Assembly: GCA_025934695.1 (NCBI GenBank) | Contig: JAICWS010000003.1 | Location: 395,027 to 459,026 of the forward strand | Length of the DNA stretch: 64,000 nt | Source of the DNA: Alphaproteobacteria bacterium | GTDB taxonomy: Bacteria; Pseudomonadota; Alphaproteobacteria; Micavibrionales; UBA2020 | Reading direction: 5' to 3' | Shown here: positions 1-8,423 of the stretch, piece by piece | Position numbering within the stretch: the stretch's first letter is position 1 | Layout: each line of letters starts with the position of its first letter | Program-made: the position numbers and the translations under genes | The notes under the pieces: generated by a model | Seen by the model: the letters and a program-made list of their open reading frames with translations, nothing else | Told to the model about the DNA's origin: nothing | Database searches by the model: none

Positions 1-231
1 GGCGACGACGGATTTGGTCAGCGCGCAGGCTTCAACCTCGAAGCCGAAGGCGGTGATTGTATCGCCGCTCACCTTCAGCTGCACCTCGATCTCGGAGCCG
101 CAAATCGGGCTGACCGCCTTCGCGCTCAAATCCGGCTTCTCGATCGGCTGCGGCAGCGCGACTTCGCCGGAAAGGGCGATGAGCTCCTGGTTGTAAAAGG
201 AAATCAGCTTGTCGTCGTCGTCGAGCGTCAT
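1..231 (-). CDS. Iron-sulfur cluster scaffold protein, IscU/NifU-N-like (partial, runs off the window)
   Basis: Reading the minus strand from the ATG at 231 gives MTLDDDDKLISFYNQE, then a stretch with P-I-C-G-S-E-I-E-V and E-V-E-A-C-A-L-T. The CG-S/D and E-A-C-A-L motifs and their spacing match the cluster-binding cysteine segments of the IscU/NifU N-terminal fold, which holds nascent Fe-S clusters for transfer to apoproteins. Only 77 codons are inside the window, so the C-terminal third and any third cysteine are not visible. The ATG overlaps the stop of the upstream pentapeptide-repeat gene (ATGA), implying translational coupling. The family call is good; the exact role (housekeeping or accessory scaffold) is inferred. 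Confidence 0.72.
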   Translation of the reverse strand, partial: MTLDDDDKLISFYNQELIALSGEVALPQPIEKPDLSAKAVSPICGSEIEVQLKVSGDTITAFGFEVEACALTKSVVA

Positions 232-650
232 TTCGGCGCCGGCACATAGGGACCGCTGACCGGGTCGGTGCTGCCTTGCCCGATCTGGCCCTGCCCGATC
301 TGGCCTTGGTTCAGGACGCCTTGGCCGGTGGCGCCCTGATCCTCAATACCCTGGCTCTGGATGCCCTGACTCTGGGCGCCTTGATCCTGAATGCCTTGGC
401 CGATTTCGCCCTGCCCGAGCTGGCCCTGGCCTACCTGGCCCTGGTCCTGCACGCCCTGGTCGACTTCGCCCGCACCGCTCGCGCCCGCACCCGTCTGACC
501 CTGGTCGACCTTGCCCTGGTCCTCGACACCCCGGTTGTGGAGGGCGCACAGCGAGGCGTACGAGCCACTGCAACTATCCTCTGCGCGCACAGGATGCGCG
601 GCCAGCAGCAGCGCAGCGGCGAAGAGCGCGACGGTTGGGCGTAACAGCAT
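228..650 (-). CDS. Secreted protein with 17 tandem xxxQG pentapeptide repeats
   Basis: 140 residues. Residues 1-23 form a Sec signal peptide (basic start, hydrophobic core, cleavage likely after VRA). Two cysteines follow (27 and 35). Residues 42-126 are 17 uninterrupted five-residue repeats ending in QG or AG, such as VEDQG, QVGQG, QIGQG and IQDQG; a short Pro-rich tail ends the protein. This is not the A(D/N)LxX pentapeptide-repeat family, and I do not recognise it. Expect a periplasmic or surface low-complexity protein with possible Gln/Gly stacking. It overlaps both neighbours by ATGA junctions, so it is co-translated with the zinc ribbon gene upstream and the Fe-S scaffold downstream. 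Confidence 0.75.
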   Translation of the reverse strand: MLLRPTVALFAAALLLAAHPVRAEDSCSGSYASLCALHNRGVEDQGKVDQGQTGAGASGAGEVDQGVQDQGQVGQGQLGQGEIGQGIQDQGAQSQGIQSQGIEDQGATGQGVLNQGQIGQGQIGQGSTDPVSGPYVPAPK

Positions 651-850
651 CAGGCCGCGCCCTTATAGGCTTTCGCGCCGGGCACCGCGGTCTTGGTGAA
701 GACGCGGTCGCAATAGCCGCAGGTGACGGCATCCTGCCCGTCGAAGGTATAATAGACTTTCGGATGGCCGAGCGCGCCACCGCCGCCGTTGCAGGCGACT
801 TGGTGCGCGTCTTTTGGCACGAGGAGAATTTCGGGATCTTGTGTAGCCAT
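650..850 (-). CDS. Zinc-finger (zf-CHCC) domain protein
   Basis: 66 residues with [13 protein letters not shown] and T-C-G-Y-C near the C-terminal half, the Cys-His-Cys-Cys pattern of the small zf-CHCC family related to the NDUFS6 zinc subunit of complex I. Alphaproteobacterial members are short stand-alone proteins like this one. The gene sits three bases after cysS and overlaps the pentapeptide-repeat gene by ATGA. Zinc binding follows from the family; the physiological partner is unknown. The start ATG at 850 is the only good option. Confidence 0.8.
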   Translation of the reverse strand: MATQDPEILLVPKDAHQVACNGGGGALGHPKVYYTFDGQDAVTCGYCDRVFTKTAVPGAKAYKGAA

Positions 851-853
851 GGT

Positions 854-2437
854 TTACCCTTTCTTGTCAGCATAGCAGACGGGCGAGGATGGCTCAGCCA
901 TTTCTTCGCCGTCGATGATTTTGAGGAGGTTCGATGAACCGTCCTGGGGCAGGCTGAAGCCATTTTCCGTCAGCGTGTCGTAAGCCGCGATTGCTTCCGT
1001 CTTCTTCTGCTCTGGTGTCCGCGCTGGAATGGGGCTGACGTACCAGGACGAGCCTTCGGGTCGGTCCTTGAGGGAAATGCCCACCGAGGTCAGGTAGGCG
1101 CGATAGACATCCGCCGCTTTCCAGTTCTTCTCATGGCGCGCCTTGTCGCGCGCGGCCAGCACGGTCTGCAGCTCGGGCGAGAGTTCGGGCCTGCTCAAAG
1201 TTGCGCCACCGAGGCCGAGCGCGCTGTCGGCCGCATCCAAAATCGCAAGCTTGTCGGCCACCGACAGCGCATCGTTGCGCAGCGCTTCCCACAGCACGGA
1301 GAGCGCGACGGGAGAATTGAGATCGTCCTGCATCGCCGCGTCGAGTTTGGCGATGACGGTCTTGGCCGTCGGCGACACGGGCGCGGTCCCGGGCGCGGCG
1401 GCGCGCCATTCATCGGCCTTGTGGCAGAGCGTGTCATAGGCGCTACGCGCGGCGTCGAGCGATTCCCACGAGAATTTTAACGGCCCGCGGTAATGCGCGG
1501 TCAGGCACAGATAGCGGTAGTGCATGGGGCTATAGCCCTCGTCGATCACTTTCTGCAGCGTCAGGAACTCGCCCTTCGATTTCGACATTTTGCCGTCGTC
1601 GAGTTCAAGGAACGCGCCGTGCAGCCAGTAGTTCACCCACTTGTGGCCGAGGCAGGCCTCGGATTGCGCGATCTCGTTCGTGTGATGGACGTTCACATGG
1701 TCGATGCCGCCGCAATGGATGTCGATATGCTCGCCCAAATATTTCGTGGCCATCGCCGAGCATTCGATATGCCAGCCGGGAAAGCCTTCGCCCCAGGGGC
1801 TGGCCCATTTCATGATCTGGTTCGGGTATTTGGAGCCGTGCAGCGTGAACCACAAAACGAAATCCGTCGGATTGCGCTTGTTCTCGTCGGCTTCGACGCG
1901 CCCCTGTGCGAGGTCGGCGGCGGGAAGCCGCGCGAAATCGGTGTAGCTCGGGAATTTCGAGGTGTCGAAATAGATGTTCGGCTGGTTGCCGCCGGCTTTG
2001 TACGCGACGCCTTTTTTCTCAAGGCAGCCGATCATATCCTCCATTTCCTTGATATGCTCGGTCGCGCGGCAGACGATATGGGGCTTGAGAATGCCAAGCT
2101 TGCGGCAGTCGGCGAAGAACGCTTCTTCGTAAAACTTGGCAATCTCCCAGGGCGATTTCTGCTCGCGCTTGGAGGCGAGCGCCATTTTGTCTTCGCCCTC
2201 GTCGGCGTCGGACTGCAGGTGGCCGACATCGGTCACGTTCATGACATGGGTAAGACCCAGGCCTGCTCGCGCAAGCGTGCGGCGTAAGAGGTCTTCGAAG
2301 ATATAGGTGCGCAGGTTTCCGATATGCGCGAAGTTATAGACCGTCGGCCCGCAGCAATAGAGCTTCACGTTCTTGGGGTCGATGGGCCTGAACTCGTCTT
2401 TCGCACGGGTCAGGGTGTTGTAAAGATAAAGGGCCAT
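854..2437 (-). CDS. cysS: Cysteine--tRNA ligase
   Basis: 527 residues. It charges tRNA-Cys with cysteine using ATP. The class I HIGH signature reads HIGN at residues 38-41, and KMSKS at 284-288 follows FLELDDG. The zinc ligands expected for CysS are visible (Cys29 in CCGPTVYN, Cys227 in HIECSAM, the HVNVHHTNE segment). The usual length is about 460; here about 60 extra residues follow the normal end and finish in CYADKKG, a tail I cannot assign. The gene starts one base after the cupin stop and is followed after three bases by the zinc ribbon gene, so it lies inside one transcription unit. Confidence 0.97.
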   Translation of the reverse strand: MALYLYNTLTRAKDEFRPIDPKNVKLYCCGPTVYNFAHIGNLRTYIFEDLLRRTLARAGLGLTHVMNVTDVGHLQSDADEGEDKMALASKREQKSPWEIAKFYEEAFFADCRKLGILKPHIVCRATEHIKEMEDMIGCLEKKGVAYKAGGNQPNIYFDTSKFPSYTDFARLPAADLAQGRVEADENKRNPTDFVLWFTLHGSKYPNQIMKWASPWGEGFPGWHIECSAMATKYLGEHIDIHCGGIDHVNVHHTNEIAQSEACLGHKWVNYWLHGAFLELDDGKMSKSKGEFLTLQKVIDEGYSPMHYRYLCLTAHYRGPLKFSWESLDAARSAYDTLCHKADEWRAAAPGTAPVSPTAKTVIAKLDAAMQDDLNSPVALSVLWEALRNDALSVADKLAILDAADSALGLGGATLSRPELSPELQTVLAARDKARHEKNWKAADVYRAYLTSVGISLKDRPEGSSWYVSPIPARTPEQKKTEAIAAYDTLTENGFSLPQDGSSNLLKIIDGEEMAEPSSPVCYADKKG

Positions 2438-2438
2438 T

Positions 2439-2756
2439 CTAGATGCTTCCCGGCCGCTCGATCACGAGGATCCGCGCCTCGTCGTCGGGCTGGGCAAAAT
2501 GGGCGTCGCCCTCGCTCGCGTGAAAGATGTCGCCTTCCTGCAATATCAGAACCTTTTCTTCGCCGCCATCCCGGATGTGCATGCGGACCTTGCCCTTCAG
2601 CACGACGAAGACTTCCGGACCGTCGTTCACATGCCAGTGATACGGCTGGTTCGTCCAGTGCAGGCGGACCGTCGCCGCGTCGAACCTTTCGACGTCGAGC
2701 GCTTCCCATGCCTTGGTGCCTGTGAATGAAAGCGGATTTATATGCTTCATTTTCAA
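2439..2756 (-). CDS. Cupin-domain protein
   Basis: 105 residues forming a single cupin barrel. Motif 1 is visible as H-W-H-V-N-D-G-P-E-V-F-V-V-L-K-G (two His and a Glu as metal ligands) and motif 2 as G-D-I-F-H-A. Small one-domain cupins may be enzymes or sugar/metal sensors, and the substrate cannot be told here. Its ATG overlaps the stop of the preceding small gene (ATGA), and cysS begins just after its stop, pointing to co-translation. Confidence 0.85.
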   Translation of the reverse strand: MKMKHINPLSFTGTKAWEALDVERFDAATVRLHWTNQPYHWHVNDGPEVFVVLKGKVRMHIRDGGEEKVLILQEGDIFHASEGDAHFAQPDDEARILVIERPGSI

Positions 2757-3064
2757 ATCTTGAACGTTACGAACAGCCCGCCCGCTTCCGGCGTCATCAG
2801 CGGGACGGCCTGCGAAACATAGCCATTGTGCTTTTCGATCTTGAAGTAGCGCGCGACGGGCTGGAACAGCGTCTCGCCGGCGCCGGGCTTCGCCGGGTCG
2901 AACTTCACGTAAAGCGTCTTCGCCGAGGATTTTTTGCAGTATTTGACGATATGGTCAAGCGTATGCAGCGCATCCTGCCGCTCCATGCCGGTCAGGTCGA
3001 CCTTGACTTCGGCTTCCGCCGGATTGGGCATTCCCGCCCCCGCCATTTGCTCGAAAATACCCAT
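2753..3064 (-). CDS. Hypothetical protein, possibly Smr-like fold
   Basis: 103 residues from the ATG at 3064 (MGIFEQMAGAG); a TTG at 3100 and an ATG at 3070 are also in frame. The centre reads VDLTGMERQDALHTLDHIV followed by K-T-L-Y-V-K-F and G-A-G-E-T-L-F-Q-P-V. That order recalls the DLHG, V-x-V-I-x-G-K-G and L-x-x-V segments of Smr nuclease domains but lacks the usual DxH, so the assignment is weak. A TTATAT box (3074-3079, minus) about ten bases upstream suggests a very short or absent leader. It is the first gene of the cupin-cysS run. Confidence 0.6.
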   Translation of the reverse strand: MGIFEQMAGAGMPNPAEAEVKVDLTGMERQDALHTLDHIVKYCKKSSAKTLYVKFDPAKPGAGETLFQPVARYFKIEKHNGYVSQAVPLMTPEAGGLFVTFKI

Positions 3065-3129
3065 GACCATCCCATATAAAGCCGTGGTATATAATAGCAA
3101 AGTTTTACGTATCTTTTCGAGTCCCTAAA

Positions 3130-4542
3130 ATGGCGAAAATCAACCCTGCTTTCGACCTAATCCTCAAAGGCGGCCTGGTGGCGACCCCCGGCGGCATCGT
3201 CGAGACTGACGTGGCTGTCAAGGACGGGCGCATCGCGGACTTGGGCGATTTCGCCCGCGCGCCCGCCAAAGAGGTTATCGACTGCAAGAACCTCCATGTG
3301 CTGCCAGGCGCCATCGACACCCAGGTCCATTTTCGCGAGCCGGGGCTGACGCACAAGGAAGATTTAAGCACCGGGACGCTTTCGGCCATCATGGGCGGCG
3401 TAACCACCGTGTTCGAGATGCCGAACACGGATCCGCTGACGATCACGGCCTCCACCTTCCACGACAAGCTGCACCGCGCCGCCGAAAAAGCCTTTTGCGA
3501 TTACGCTTTCTTTATCGGCGGCTGTGCCGAGAACGCGCATCTGATTGGCGAGCTGGAGCGGCTGCCCGGCTGCTGCGGCGTAAAAATTTTCATGGGCTCG
3601 TCGACGGGCGCGCTGCTGGCCGCGCAGGACGAGGTGATTTTAAAAATCCTCCAGCATGGCAATCGCCGTGTCGCGCTGCATGCGGAAGACGAAGAGCGCC
3701 TGAAAAGCCGCAAGCATATTGCGGAAGCCAGCCACGACGTGAAAGATCATCCGATCTGGCGCGACGCCGAATGCGCGCTTCTGGCGGTGCAGCGCGCGGT
3801 AAAGCTGGCGCGGATCGCCGGGCGCAAGATTCACCTGCTGCATGTGACTTCCGGCGATGAAATGGCTTTCCTGAAAGACCATAAGGATGTGGCGACCGTC
3901 GAAACCACGCCACAGCATTTGACGCTCTCCGCCCCCGAATGTTACGAGCGCCTGGGGCGCCTGGCGCAGATGAACCCGCCGATCCGCGACAAGAGCCATA
4001 CCGAGGCCCTGTGGAAAGCGGTGCAGAACGGCACCGTCGACGTGCTGGGATCCGACCATGCGCCGCATACGCTGGAAGAAAAAGCGAAAGAATATCCCGC
4101 CTCGCCCAGCGGCATGACCGGCGTGCAGACGATGCTGCCCCTCATGCTCGACCACGTGAACCAGGGCCGGCTGCCGCTCGAGCGCGTCGTCGACCTGCTG
4201 GCGCACGGGCCGCAGCGTATTTACCAGATCGCGAACAAGGGCCGCATCGCGGCCGGGTATGACGCCGATTTCGCGATCGTCGACCTGAAGCGGCGCGAGA
4301 CCATCACCAATAAATGGATCAAGAGCAAATGCGGCTGGAGCCCCTTCGACGGCATGGGCGTGACGGGCTGGGTGCAGGGCACCGTCCTGCGCGGACAGAC
4401 CGTCGTCTGGGACGGGGAGCTGACGGAGGCCGCCAGGTCCAGACTCGGCGCGGGGCGTCCGGCAAGATTCGCCGATTTATTGACACCGTCAACGACCGTC
4501 GCCGGCGAGGGTATCGTCCCGCCCCGTATCGAGTGCTGCTGA
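3130..4542 (+). CDS. pyrC: Dihydroorotase (amidohydrolase superfamily)
   Basis: 470 residues. It closes carbamoyl-aspartate to dihydroorotate in pyrimidine synthesis. Visible are the first strand motif I-D-T-Q-V-H-F-R-E-P-G (63-72), FEMPNT with DPL, G-V-K-I-F-M with Lys152 at the place of the carboxylated metal-bridging lysine, His184 in ALHAED, His238 in LLHVTS, and GSDHAP with Asp309. The first metal-ligand His of the usual DxHxH is Gln65 here, which may be normal for a subgroup or may lower activity. The C-terminal 40 residues extend past the barrel. The gene is divergent from the cysS run, with a TATAAT box at 3090-3095. An allantoinase or hydantoinase-like role is the alternative. Confidence 0.85.
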   Translation: MAKINPAFDLILKGGLVATPGGIVETDVAVKDGRIADLGDFARAPAKEVIDCKNLHVLPGAIDTQVHFREPGLTHKEDLSTGTLSAIMGGVTTVFEMPNTDPLTITASTFHDKLHRAAEKAFCDYAFFIGGCAENAHLIGELERLPGCCGVKIFMGSSTGALLAAQDEVILKILQHGNRRVALHAEDEERLKSRKHIAEASHDVKDHPIWRDAECALLAVQRAVKLARIAGRKIHLLHVTSGDEMAFLKDHKDVATVETTPQHLTLSAPECYERLGRLAQMNPPIRDKSHTEALWKAVQNGTVDVLGSDHAPHTLEEKAKEYPASPSGMTGVQTMLPLMLDHVNQGRLPLERVVDLLAHGPQRIYQIANKGRIAAGYDADFAIVDLKRRETITNKWIKSKCGWSPFDGMGVTGWVQGTVLRGQTVVWDGELTEAARSRLGAGRPARFADLLTPSTTVAGEGIVPPRIECC

Positions 4543-4572
4543 TGATTTAAATTCGCCAATAAGTACAGTTAG

Positions 4573-4598
4573 TTACAATCTGTTTAACGAATAATTAC
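4573..4598 (+). promoter_or_regulatory. Degenerate CtrA-like double box upstream of the GGDEF-EAL gene
   Basis: TTAC (4573), TTAA (4584) and TTAC (4595) are each 11 bases apart, so two overlapping boxes each carry one perfect and one three-of-four half-site. Confidence 0.35.
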
Positions 4599-4695
4599 CG
4601 GCGAATGGGTGGTTTACATCAAATTTTAAATAAATTCACTTAAAATTGTGAGTACGGTCCGGATATGGGGATATTCGCGCCGTAACTGGGGGATG

Positions 4696-4718
4696 CCCGG
4701 GATTCAAACTCCCGGGAG
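4696..4718 (+). promoter_or_regulatory. Leader hairpin before the GGDEF-EAL start
   Basis: CCCGGGA and TCCCGGG with a seven-base loop, ending about 17 bases before the TTG. No T run follows, so an attenuator or ribosome-access hairpin is more likely than a terminator. Confidence 0.35.
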
Positions 4719-4734
4719 TTTAGGGGTTTAGGAC

Positions 4735-6957
4735 TTGGATAAAGATGTACCAGTGAAGACGGACACGCCGGGAGCGGTGACGCCTCCGCCCGCCGCCGCC
4801 TTGGGCGCGAAGCGCGGGCGTTGGGCGTTTTTGCATTCCAGCACCGCCGGGGTCGCCGCATCGCCGCATGTCTGGCGCAGCCGCATCAGCTGGCGCATCG
4901 CGTTGACCGTCTTTGCGACGCTGCTGCTCGTCCAGGGCGCGGTGCTGCTGTTCACCGTGAGGAATTCCGAAACCGACCTGCTCGACGGGCTGCGCGCCGT
5001 CGCGAGCGCGGGCATCGGGGCCTCGCTCTCCTATAACGAAGAACATGCAAACGCGCCGATGTCGAAGGCGGCGGCCGAACGTTTGCTCGCGAGTTCGGGC
5101 ATCACCGGCCTTGCGATCTACGACAAGAACCTGAAACCGCTGCAGCAATTCGGCGACAAGACCGTGCTGATGCCGGACAGCAAGCCGGATATGCCCGATG
5201 CCTGGCGCAGCGCCGACGGCATGGGTTTCGAGGTGCTGTTCACGCCGCATGACGCGGGCATGCCTTATTACATCGTCGCGCGCATCGATTCCAGCGGCGT
5301 CGTCGCCGAAGTCGGCAGCGAGATCCGCAAGACCGCGACGATCCTGCTGCTCATGTCGGGCTTCGTGACGGCGGTCATGATGCTGGCGCTGGGCCAATGG
5401 CTGCTCGAGCCGATCATGCTGCTGCGGAACAACCTTTTGAACGCGGCTAAAAACCCCGAGAAGCCCGATATCCAGCGCCTGAAGAAGGAAACCCGCGACG
5501 AGATCGGCATCGCCATACGTATTGCTAACGATCTTATACGTCAGAACGCGAACAACCTGAAACGCCTGCGCAGCCAGGCCGAGGACAAGATCCACAAGCT
5601 TGCCTATTTCGACGCGCTGACGGGTTTGCCCAACCGCACCTACTTCCTGGAAAAGCTCGACGACCATATCCGCCACAAGGTGGTGGAAGAGGACCGCCGT
5701 CTCGCCGTCATGTCTGTCGACCTCGACCATTTTAAAGACATCAACGACACGATGGGCCATGAATTCGGCGACAAGCTGCTCGAAGCCATTGGCCGAAGGC
5801 TCGTCAAAGCTCTCCCTGAGGACAGCATCATCTCCCGCGCCTCGGCCGACGAATTCACGATCATGGTGGTGCTGAAACCCGAATATCCGGACTCATCCAT
5901 GCTCGTCGACCGCATCTTCTCGGCGATGACCGAGCCGGTGAGCATTCTGCAGGAACGCTTCCAGGTGCGCGTGTCCATCGGCGTCGCGCATTGCCCGGAC
6001 GACGGCATGGAAGCGCGCCAGATCCTGAAGAACGCCGACATCGCTCTCAACCGCGCCAAGGAAGAGGGCCGCGACACGGTGCGCTATTACAGCCAGGACT
6101 TCGACCTCGCCGTCCAGCAGCGCTTCCAGCTGTTGCGCGACCTGCGCTCGGCGCTCGACGAGAACCAGCTCCAGCTGCATTTCCATCCGCAGTTCGATCT
6201 GCGCACGGGCTATCTGATCGGCGCGGAAGCGCTGCTACGCTGGTGGCTGCCCGATAATTCCAAAGAAGGCGGTTATTTCGTCTCGCCCGCGGAATTTATC
6301 CCCGTCGCCGAACAGTCGGGCCTGATCGTGCCCATCGGCGAATGGGTGCTGCGCACCGCCTGCGCCGCCAACAAGCGCTGGCAGGAACAGGGCATCCCGC
6401 CGTTCCGCATCGCCGTCAACATTTCGGGCGTGCAGTTCCACAAGGCCGACATCGTGGCGCTTGTCGCCGACGTGCTGAAGGACACCAAGCTCGATCCCAA
6501 ATACCTTGAGCTGGAAGTCACCGAAAGCGTGTTCATGGAAAACATGCAGACGACCATCGACATTCTGAACCAGTTACATAGACAAGGCGTGGAGCTGGCC
6601 GTCGACGATTTCGGCACGGGTTATTCTTCGCTGTCTTACCTGCGCCAGTTCCCCATCGACCGCCTGAAGGTCGACCAGTCCTTTATCCGCAACGCGCTCG
6701 TCAACCCCGACGACCGCATGATCACCAAGACCATCATCAACCTCGGCCACTCGCTGAACCTCAAAGTGATCGCCGAGGGCGTGGAGACCAACGACCACGA
6801 GAACTTCCTGAAAGAGGAAGGCTGCGACGAGGTGCAGGGCTTCAAATACACGAAGCCGCTGAACATGCAGAAATTCATCGAGTATGTCGTCAACTACAAC
6901 CGCGAGATCGCCAAGAAAACCAAGCTCGCCGTCGTCGACGAAAAGAGCAGCGCGTAG
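4735..6957 (+). CDS. Membrane GGDEF-EAL protein, probable c-di-GMP phosphodiesterase
   Basis: 740 residues from a TTG start preceded by a purine-rich stretch. Transmembrane helices at about 52-74 and 201-223 bracket a periplasmic sensor region; a HAMP-like linker follows. The GGDEF domain (about 290-455) carries R-A-S-A-D-E-F in place of GGDEF, so cyclase activity is doubtful. The EAL domain keeps E-A-L (498-500), VNISGVQF, EVTESVF, the D-D-F-G-T-G-Y loop and AEGVET, so hydrolysis of cyclic di-GMP is likely. The upstream region has CtrA-like half-sites and a hairpin. Role inferred: control of the motile/sessile switch. Confidence 0.93.
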   Translation: MDKDVPVKTDTPGAVTPPPAAALGAKRGRWAFLHSSTAGVAASPHVWRSRISWRIALTVFATLLLVQGAVLLFTVRNSETDLLDGLRAVASAGIGASLSYNEEHANAPMSKAAAERLLASSGITGLAIYDKNLKPLQQFGDKTVLMPDSKPDMPDAWRSADGMGFEVLFTPHDAGMPYYIVARIDSSGVVAEVGSEIRKTATILLLMSGFVTAVMMLALGQWLLEPIMLLRNNLLNAAKNPEKPDIQRLKKETRDEIGIAIRIANDLIRQNANNLKRLRSQAEDKIHKLAYFDALTGLPNRTYFLEKLDDHIRHKVVEEDRRLAVMSVDLDHFKDINDTMGHEFGDKLLEAIGRRLVKALPEDSIISRASADEFTIMVVLKPEYPDSSMLVDRIFSAMTEPVSILQERFQVRVSIGVAHCPDDGMEARQILKNADIALNRAKEEGRDTVRYYSQDFDLAVQQRFQLLRDLRSALDENQLQLHFHPQFDLRTGYLIGAEALLRWWLPDNSKEGGYFVSPAEFIPVAEQSGLIVPIGEWVLRTACAANKRWQEQGIPPFRIAVNISGVQFHKADIVALVADVLKDTKLDPKYLELEVTESVFMENMQTTIDILNQLHRQGVELAVDDFGTGYSSLSYLRQFPIDRLKVDQSFIRNALVNPDDRMITKTIINLGHSLNLKVIAEGVETNDHENFLKEEGCDEVQGFKYTKPLNMQKFIEYVVNYNREIAKKTKLAVVDEKSSA

Positions 6958-6998
6958 CGATTGCGCGCAGCACCCTCTTCCGTTATTCTGCTAGCTGC

Positions 6999-8327
6999 AT
7001 GACCGGACTGATCTCGAAAAAAATATCCAGCCTGAAGGGCACGGCGAAGGTTCCCGGCGACAAGTCGATTTCGCACCGCTCGCTGATGTTCGGCGCGCTG
7101 GCGGAAGGCATCACGCATGTCAGCGGCTTGCTGGAAGGCGAAGACGTGCTCTGCACCGCGGCCGCGCTGACGGCGATGGGCGCGCATATCGAAACGCCCG
7201 CCGCGACCGGCGTGTGGCGCATTCACGGGCTGGGGGCGCGGCCGCTGACCTCGCCGCGCGCGATGGTTTATCTCGGCAACAGTGGCACCTCGGCGCGGCT
7301 GCTCATGGGTCTCGCCGGCGGATATCCGCTGCAGGCCACCTTCACCGGCGACGATTCTTTAAGCAAGCGCCCGATGGCGCGGGTCATCAAGCCGCTGACG
7401 CAGATGGGCGTCGGCTTTGAAACCGCGCCCGGCGACAGATTGCCGCTGAAAATCATCGGCGCGGAAAAACTGTCGCCGATCGATTACACGCTGCCTGTGG
7501 CGTCTGCGCAGGTGAAATCGGCCATCCTGCTGGCCGGATTGCATGCGAAGGGCAAGACCATCGTGACCGAGCCTTCGCCCACGCGCGACCATACCGAGCG
7601 CATGCTGAGATTTCTGGGCGCCGACATCATCTCCGCGCGCGGGCCGAACGGATCGAAAATCATCACGCTGACCGGCTTCCCCACGCTGAAGGCGCGCGAT
7701 TTCACGGTGCCGTCCGACCCCTCGTCCGCGGCCTTCCTGACCGTGGCCGCGCTGATCACGAAAGATTCCGACATCCTTATTCCGAACGTCTCGATCAATC
7801 CGTTGCGTGCGGGGCTTTGCGATACGCTGAAGGAAATGGGCGGCGATATTACGTTCGAAAATATGCGCGAGGCTTCGGGCGAACCGGTGGCCGATATTCG
7901 CGCGCGCTCCAGCGCGCTCAAGGGCGTGACGGTGCCGCCGGAACGCGTGCCGTCGATGATCGATGAATTCCCGGTTCTTTCCGTGGCCGCCTCCTTCGCC
8001 ACGGGCGATACGCATATGTCGGACCTGTCCGAATTGCGCGTCAAGGAAAGCGACCGGCTTTCCGCCATCGCCAAGGGTCTCGCGCAGGCCGGCGTAAAAG
8101 CGGACATGGGTGACGATACGCTGACCGTCCATGGCCTGGGCGGCGCGCCGGACGGCGGCTGCAAGGTCATGGCGAACCTCGACCACCGCATTGCCATGAG
8201 CTTCCTGGTCATGGGCCTCGCCGCGAAAAACCCCATTGCCATCGACGATGCCGAGACCATCGGCACCAGCTTCCCGGGCTTCGCCGACCTCATGAACAGC
8301 CTCGGCGCAGAAATCGGCGCCAATTAA
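6999..8327 (+). CDS. aroA: 3-phosphoshikimate 1-carboxyvinyltransferase (EPSP synthase)
   Basis: 442 residues. It joins PEP to shikimate-3-phosphate, the sixth shikimate-pathway step. Motifs: GDKSISHRSLM near the N-terminus, GNSGTSARLLMGLAGG, RPMARVIKPL, VASAQVKSAILLAGL, PTRDHTERML, PSDPSSAAFL, RVKESDRL and DHRIAM near the end. SAQVKSA and RPMARV resemble class II (CP4-type) enzymes, but the PEP loop has Gly in NSGTS rather than the Ala of CP4. The start ATG lies 41 bases after the GGDEF-EAL stop. In many alphaproteobacteria aroA directly precedes cmk; here four small genes intervene. Confidence 0.97.
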   Translation: MTGLISKKISSLKGTAKVPGDKSISHRSLMFGALAEGITHVSGLLEGEDVLCTAAALTAMGAHIETPAATGVWRIHGLGARPLTSPRAMVYLGNSGTSARLLMGLAGGYPLQATFTGDDSLSKRPMARVIKPLTQMGVGFETAPGDRLPLKIIGAEKLSPIDYTLPVASAQVKSAILLAGLHAKGKTIVTEPSPTRDHTERMLRFLGADIISARGPNGSKIITLTGFPTLKARDFTVPSDPSSAAFLTVAALITKDSDILIPNVSINPLRAGLCDTLKEMGGDITFENMREASGEPVADIRARSSALKGVTVPPERVPSMIDEFPVLSVAASFATGDTHMSDLSELRVKESDRLSAIAKGLAQAGVKADMGDDTLTVHGLGGAPDGGCKVMANLDHRIAMSFLVMGLAAKNPIAIDDAETIGTSFPGFADLMNSLGAEIGAN

Positions 8328-8423
8328 GCCGAGCTATTCTGCAGATTATCCATATTGACTTCCGTAATTTTCTATAATATTGTGCGGGCGCGATAACCGC
8401 TTTTTTAATTCAGGAGTTATTTC

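Noticed and set aside
246..530. Short 15-base-period DNA repeat resembling a CRISPR-like or satellite array
   Set aside because: The period is in frame and encodes the xxxQG pentads of a signal-peptide protein; there are no spacers.
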